From assembly GCF_001029285.1 (NCBI RefSeq), contig NZ_LDZY01000004.1, positions 310,001 through 374,000 of the forward strand: DNA of 64,000 nucleotides, in the 5' to 3' direction. Each line of letters opens with the position of its first letter. Within the stretch, counting starts at the first letter, position 1. The notes beneath the pieces were generated by a model, which saw only the letters and a program-made list of their open reading frames with translations, made no database searches and was not told the DNA's origin. Source of the stretch: Desulfosporosinus acididurans (GTDB lineage Bacteria > Bacillota > Desulfitobacteriia > Desulfitobacteriales > Desulfitobacteriaceae). Below are positions 62,233 through 64,000 of the stretch, in pieces. Both the position numbers and the translations under genes were made by a program.

Positions 62233-62445
62233 TTTACATGCATGACCTACCGTGTTATAATGCTACTGTAATTTTTACCAATTGAGAACAGAGGCGTTCC
62301 CAAAGGGGCGTTTTTCTATTTTCAAGAATTCACAAAAGGAAATAACCTTAAATTTTATAATGTAAGTTTTGTCCTATAGACAAAAATCAAAAAGGCTATG
62401 GGACATTGCGCAATAAGATCTCCGGACGCGGAGATCTTATATTTA
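62233..62445 (+). ncRNA. candidate non-coding RNA with promoter and terminator
   Basis: TTTACA (62233-62238) and TATAAT (62256-62261) with an exact 17-bp spacer predict a start near 62268. No ORF follows. A 9-bp stem GTCCTATAG (62371-62379) with CTATGGGAC (62396-62404) is followed by the palindromic stem ATAAGATCTCC (62413-62423) / GGAGATCTTAT (62430-62440) and a T-rich tail. This would give an RNA of about 175 nt. No known family is recognised. Confidence 0.5.
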
Positions 62446-62810
62446 TTTTACTATGGGAGAGTAAGCGGCTACTCTGAAGGTAAGACGAGTTCAGTACGCC
62501 TTGAAATTAATGATAGAAGCCTAGGAATGGTGTCTAAGGATTTAAAAACTAAAAATGATATTGGTTAAAGGGAGTACATGCTGACAGGAGCAATTTTCTG
62601 ATTTCCTTAAATTCCTGGATAATTATTGACAATAAAAAAATTATAATGAGTAGAGCTGAAATAATCATCTCGTTCGCTCCTTTGTAAAGGATGTTTATAA
62701 TGATACATAATGCTTAATATAGATTATTCAGCATGTCCAAAGAAAGTTCATTGATTAAGGAGTTCTAGTATATTTGCCAGAAGCAGGGGAGACCTAACTT
62801 GGCTAATTAT
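62446..62810. other. intergenic region, nothing supported
   Basis: About 365 bases of AT-rich DNA. TTGACA at 62626-62631 and TATAAT at 62642-62647 are too close together (10 bases) for a standard promoter. No ORF, repeat or hairpin stands out. Confidence 0.4.
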
Positions 62811-62811
62811 G

Positions 62812-62840
62812 AAAAACAGAGCAGACAAAACTGCTCTGTT
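62812..62840 (-). terminator. terminator of the minus-strand 48-aa gene
   Basis: AACAGAGCAG (62815-62824), ACAAAA, CTGCTCTGTT (62831-62840), a perfect 10-bp stem; on the minus strand it runs into TTTTTC. Confidence 0.88.
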
Positions 62841-62855
62841 AGATGAGTCATACGT

Positions 62856-63002
62856 TTAATCGTGACTCGGATCTGTATTCTCGTTCGTGAGAATATCTGT
62901 CTTTTTGGTTATAACCTTTGTTTTTGGGGTTATGATTCCCGGTTTGGGAGAGTTCTTTTCTGGTAAGAAATTTGTATTGTTGCTTTTACCTAAGGTTGCC
63001 AT
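62856..63002 (-). CDS. small hydrophilic protein, 48 aa
   Basis: On the minus strand ATG (63002-63000) follows AAAGGAGATAAGAAC. The product starts MATLGKSNNTNFLPEKNSP and is rich in Lys, Thr and Asn with Pro (GIITPKTKVITKKTDIL), probably disordered. It has its own terminator at 62812-62840, so it is a complete unit. No family is recognised; it resembles in style the 39-aa protein at 53164. Confidence 0.65.
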   Translation of the reverse strand: MATLGKSNNTNFLPEKNSPKPGIITPKTKVITKKTDILTNENTDPSHD

Positions 63003-63117
63003 GTTCTTATCTCCTTTACATAAACTGAATTTAGTTTTTGCAAAAGAGTTTATTCTAAAACGTTAATTTATGACAAATAAGTATATAGTTTACTTAAAAC
63101 GAATACTGATAACACAA

Positions 63118-63387
63118 TTAATCTGAGATTATATACCGTCTCCAGGGAATTCTTTGAGGATCTATTTTAGAAATATAATCGACAATGTCTTTTTGCCCGT
63201 AATAAGTAGATTTTCCCTGCCAATCACGGCCCAATAGGATGATAGGCATTCCTGGGAAAATATGGAGATATGCATTTATAGCTTCTTCGTTTTGGTTAAT
63301 ATTCTGTACAACATCATGATTGACCAAAACTATAGCATATTTAACACCCTCATCATTAACAATAGCACCTGTAATTTGATAACTCAT
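63118..63387 (-). CDS. hypothetical protein, 89 aa
   Basis: ATG (63387) follows AAAGGAGAGAAATT on the minus strand. The sequence is alpha/beta in character: YQITGAIVNDEGVKYAIVLV, then EEAINAYLHIFPGMPIILLG and KDIVDYISKIDPQRIPWRRY. There is no signal or membrane segment and no catalytic motif. I do not recognise a family with certainty. It lies 115 bases upstream of the 48-aa gene on the same strand. Confidence 0.7.
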   Translation of the reverse strand: MSYQITGAIVNDEGVKYAIVLVNHDVVQNINQNEEAINAYLHIFPGMPIILLGRDWQGKSTYYGQKDIVDYISKIDPQRIPWRRYIISD

Positions 63388-63658
63388 AATTTCTCTCCTT
63401 TAATAAATGATAAAATCTTTTTTTGATCATATAACTAAATTCGACACAAAAAGAGAAACACCTGTTTATGAGACATTTAAACATCATTGTATCTTAGATC
63501 AAGTCCGTAATGTAATTATGTAAATCAAGTCCTAGTATGCCCTATTTCACCAATTCCATTAAACAAATGTAGAGGTAGATAAAAAAGGATCTTAACCAAA
63601 AATCACTTCGCTTTTGCAGCGATTGACATAGAGCGTGGGGGGCTTAAAAACTGGATAA
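63388..63658. other. intergenic region, nothing supported
   Basis: AT-rich upstream region of the minus-strand 89-aa gene. No ORF, terminator or repeat that I can defend. Confidence 0.4.
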
Positions 63659-63790
63659 ATTCTTCACATAATGATCATAGAAGCATCACAAGTCTGCTTT
63701 ACCATTATTATCAGGATCAGCATGCAGCTTGTCTATCCATTCAATCTATTCCTTCTTACTATACCTCTCCAAGTGAGGGGTATTTCTTTT
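63659..63790 (+). ncRNA. candidate small RNA B, related to candidate A
   Basis: ATTCTTCACATAATGATCAT then AGAAGCATCACAA matches the start of the module at 52488. It also has a pyrimidine-rich stretch (GTCTATCCATTCAATCTATT then CCTTCTTACTATA) and ends in CCTCTCCAAGTGAGGGG followed by TATTTCTTTT. No ORF. Order and spacing resemble candidate A, which supports a shared origin. Confidence 0.4.
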
Positions 63791-63867
63791 ATAAGTAAGC
63801 TGCTGCAATGTTAACATAGAGGTTACCAATATTAGTGTCGCTATAATGTGATGGGACGTGAAGTGAG

Positions 63868-63936
63868 ATGAAATTGATATTATTTCTTATACTAATTTGC
63901 CTTGATTGTGGTATCCTTGTTAAGAATTTGCGTTGA
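63868..63936 (+). CDS. possible 22-aa hydrophobic peptide
   Basis: ATG 63868 after AAGTGAG opens MKLILFLILICLDCGILVKN plus LR. A short similar reading frame (MKFKLYLGLSLRVVV) follows candidate RNA A at 52663. It is too short to assign and may be chance; the paired position behind both RNA candidates is the only support. Confidence 0.2.
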   Translation: MKLILFLILICLDCGILVKNLR

Positions 63937-64000
63937 ATTAGTCTTGTGTCAGAAATAGGTTAGTTTCATTCTAATTTAAGTGAACTGCTTGAAGACGTTC

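Noticed and set aside
1-64000. tRNA, rRNA, prophage or intact insertion sequence
   Set aside because: No cloverleaf, rRNA, transposase, integrase or phage structural gene was recognised on either strand.

Overview
The window looks like chromosomal DNA of an anaerobic, spore-forming, respiring Firmicute of the Peptococcaceae type (Desulfosporosinus/Desulfitobacterium-like). This is inferred from gene content: futalosine-type menaquinone genes, siroheme-dependent heme genes, Ccs cytochrome c maturation, a MoeA-like/XdhC pair, CotF-type spore coat proteins, strong Shine-Dalgarno sites, frequent TTG/GTG starts and many intrinsic terminators. I saw no rRNA, tRNA, CRISPR array or intact transposase gene.

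Layout. 1-3.9 kb: a small ORF, a short-RNA candidate and a cyclic di-GMP-I riboswitch with terminator ahead of cheR-cheB, then a methionine aminopeptidase. 4-9.6 kb: accessory genes, including a MarR regulator with its own palindromic operator repeated before an alpha/beta hydrolase, an AAA ATPase, an M24 peptidase and a YdbC-like PC4 protein. 9.8-13.5 kb: a stand-alone MqnE paralogue, a 0.9-kb non-coding stretch with degenerate ~20-bp tandem repeats, an FAD oxidoreductase and a ferritin-like protein. 13.9-21.3 kb: a tellurium-resistance-type (Ter) stress cluster (C-C lyase, two phosphoribosyltransferase-type proteins, HAD phosphatase, TerC, three TerD). 22-25.2 kb: a MoeA-like protein divergent from an XdhC protein, then speD.

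25.4-43.8 kb is the respiratory core on the + strand: a degenerate prenyl-synthase-like protein, UbiA prenyltransferase, mqnE, mqnC, tatC, tatA, hepT, resB, ccsA, siroheme dehydrogenase, hemA, hemC, cobA-hemD fusion, ahbC, hemB, a fused ahbA-ahbB protein, hemL and a small membrane diheme cytochrome. Together these make the menaquinone head and tail, convert glutamyl-tRNA to siroheme and on to the last heme intermediates, and attach heme to exported cytochromes.

43.8-64 kb: a serine-protease-like protein, a second tatA, two CotF-like proteins, a DUF2600 terpene synthase convergent with a prenyl diphosphate synthase, an FMN flavoprotein, carbonic anhydrase, a PhoH-like ATPase, a papain-like protease, kdpD-kdpE followed by a KimA-like potassium importer instead of a Kdp ATPase, an amino acid permease, a peptidoglycan-binding-repeat protein and several very small ORFs.

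At least eight scattered copies or fragments of a two-hairpin repeat ending in (T)ATCCAATCG(T/G)AAGAC or its complement resemble ends of IS200/IS605-type elements. Two related intergenic modules (52.49 and 63.66 kb) look like small-RNA genes. Function assignments rest on motif recognition by eye; no database search was run.
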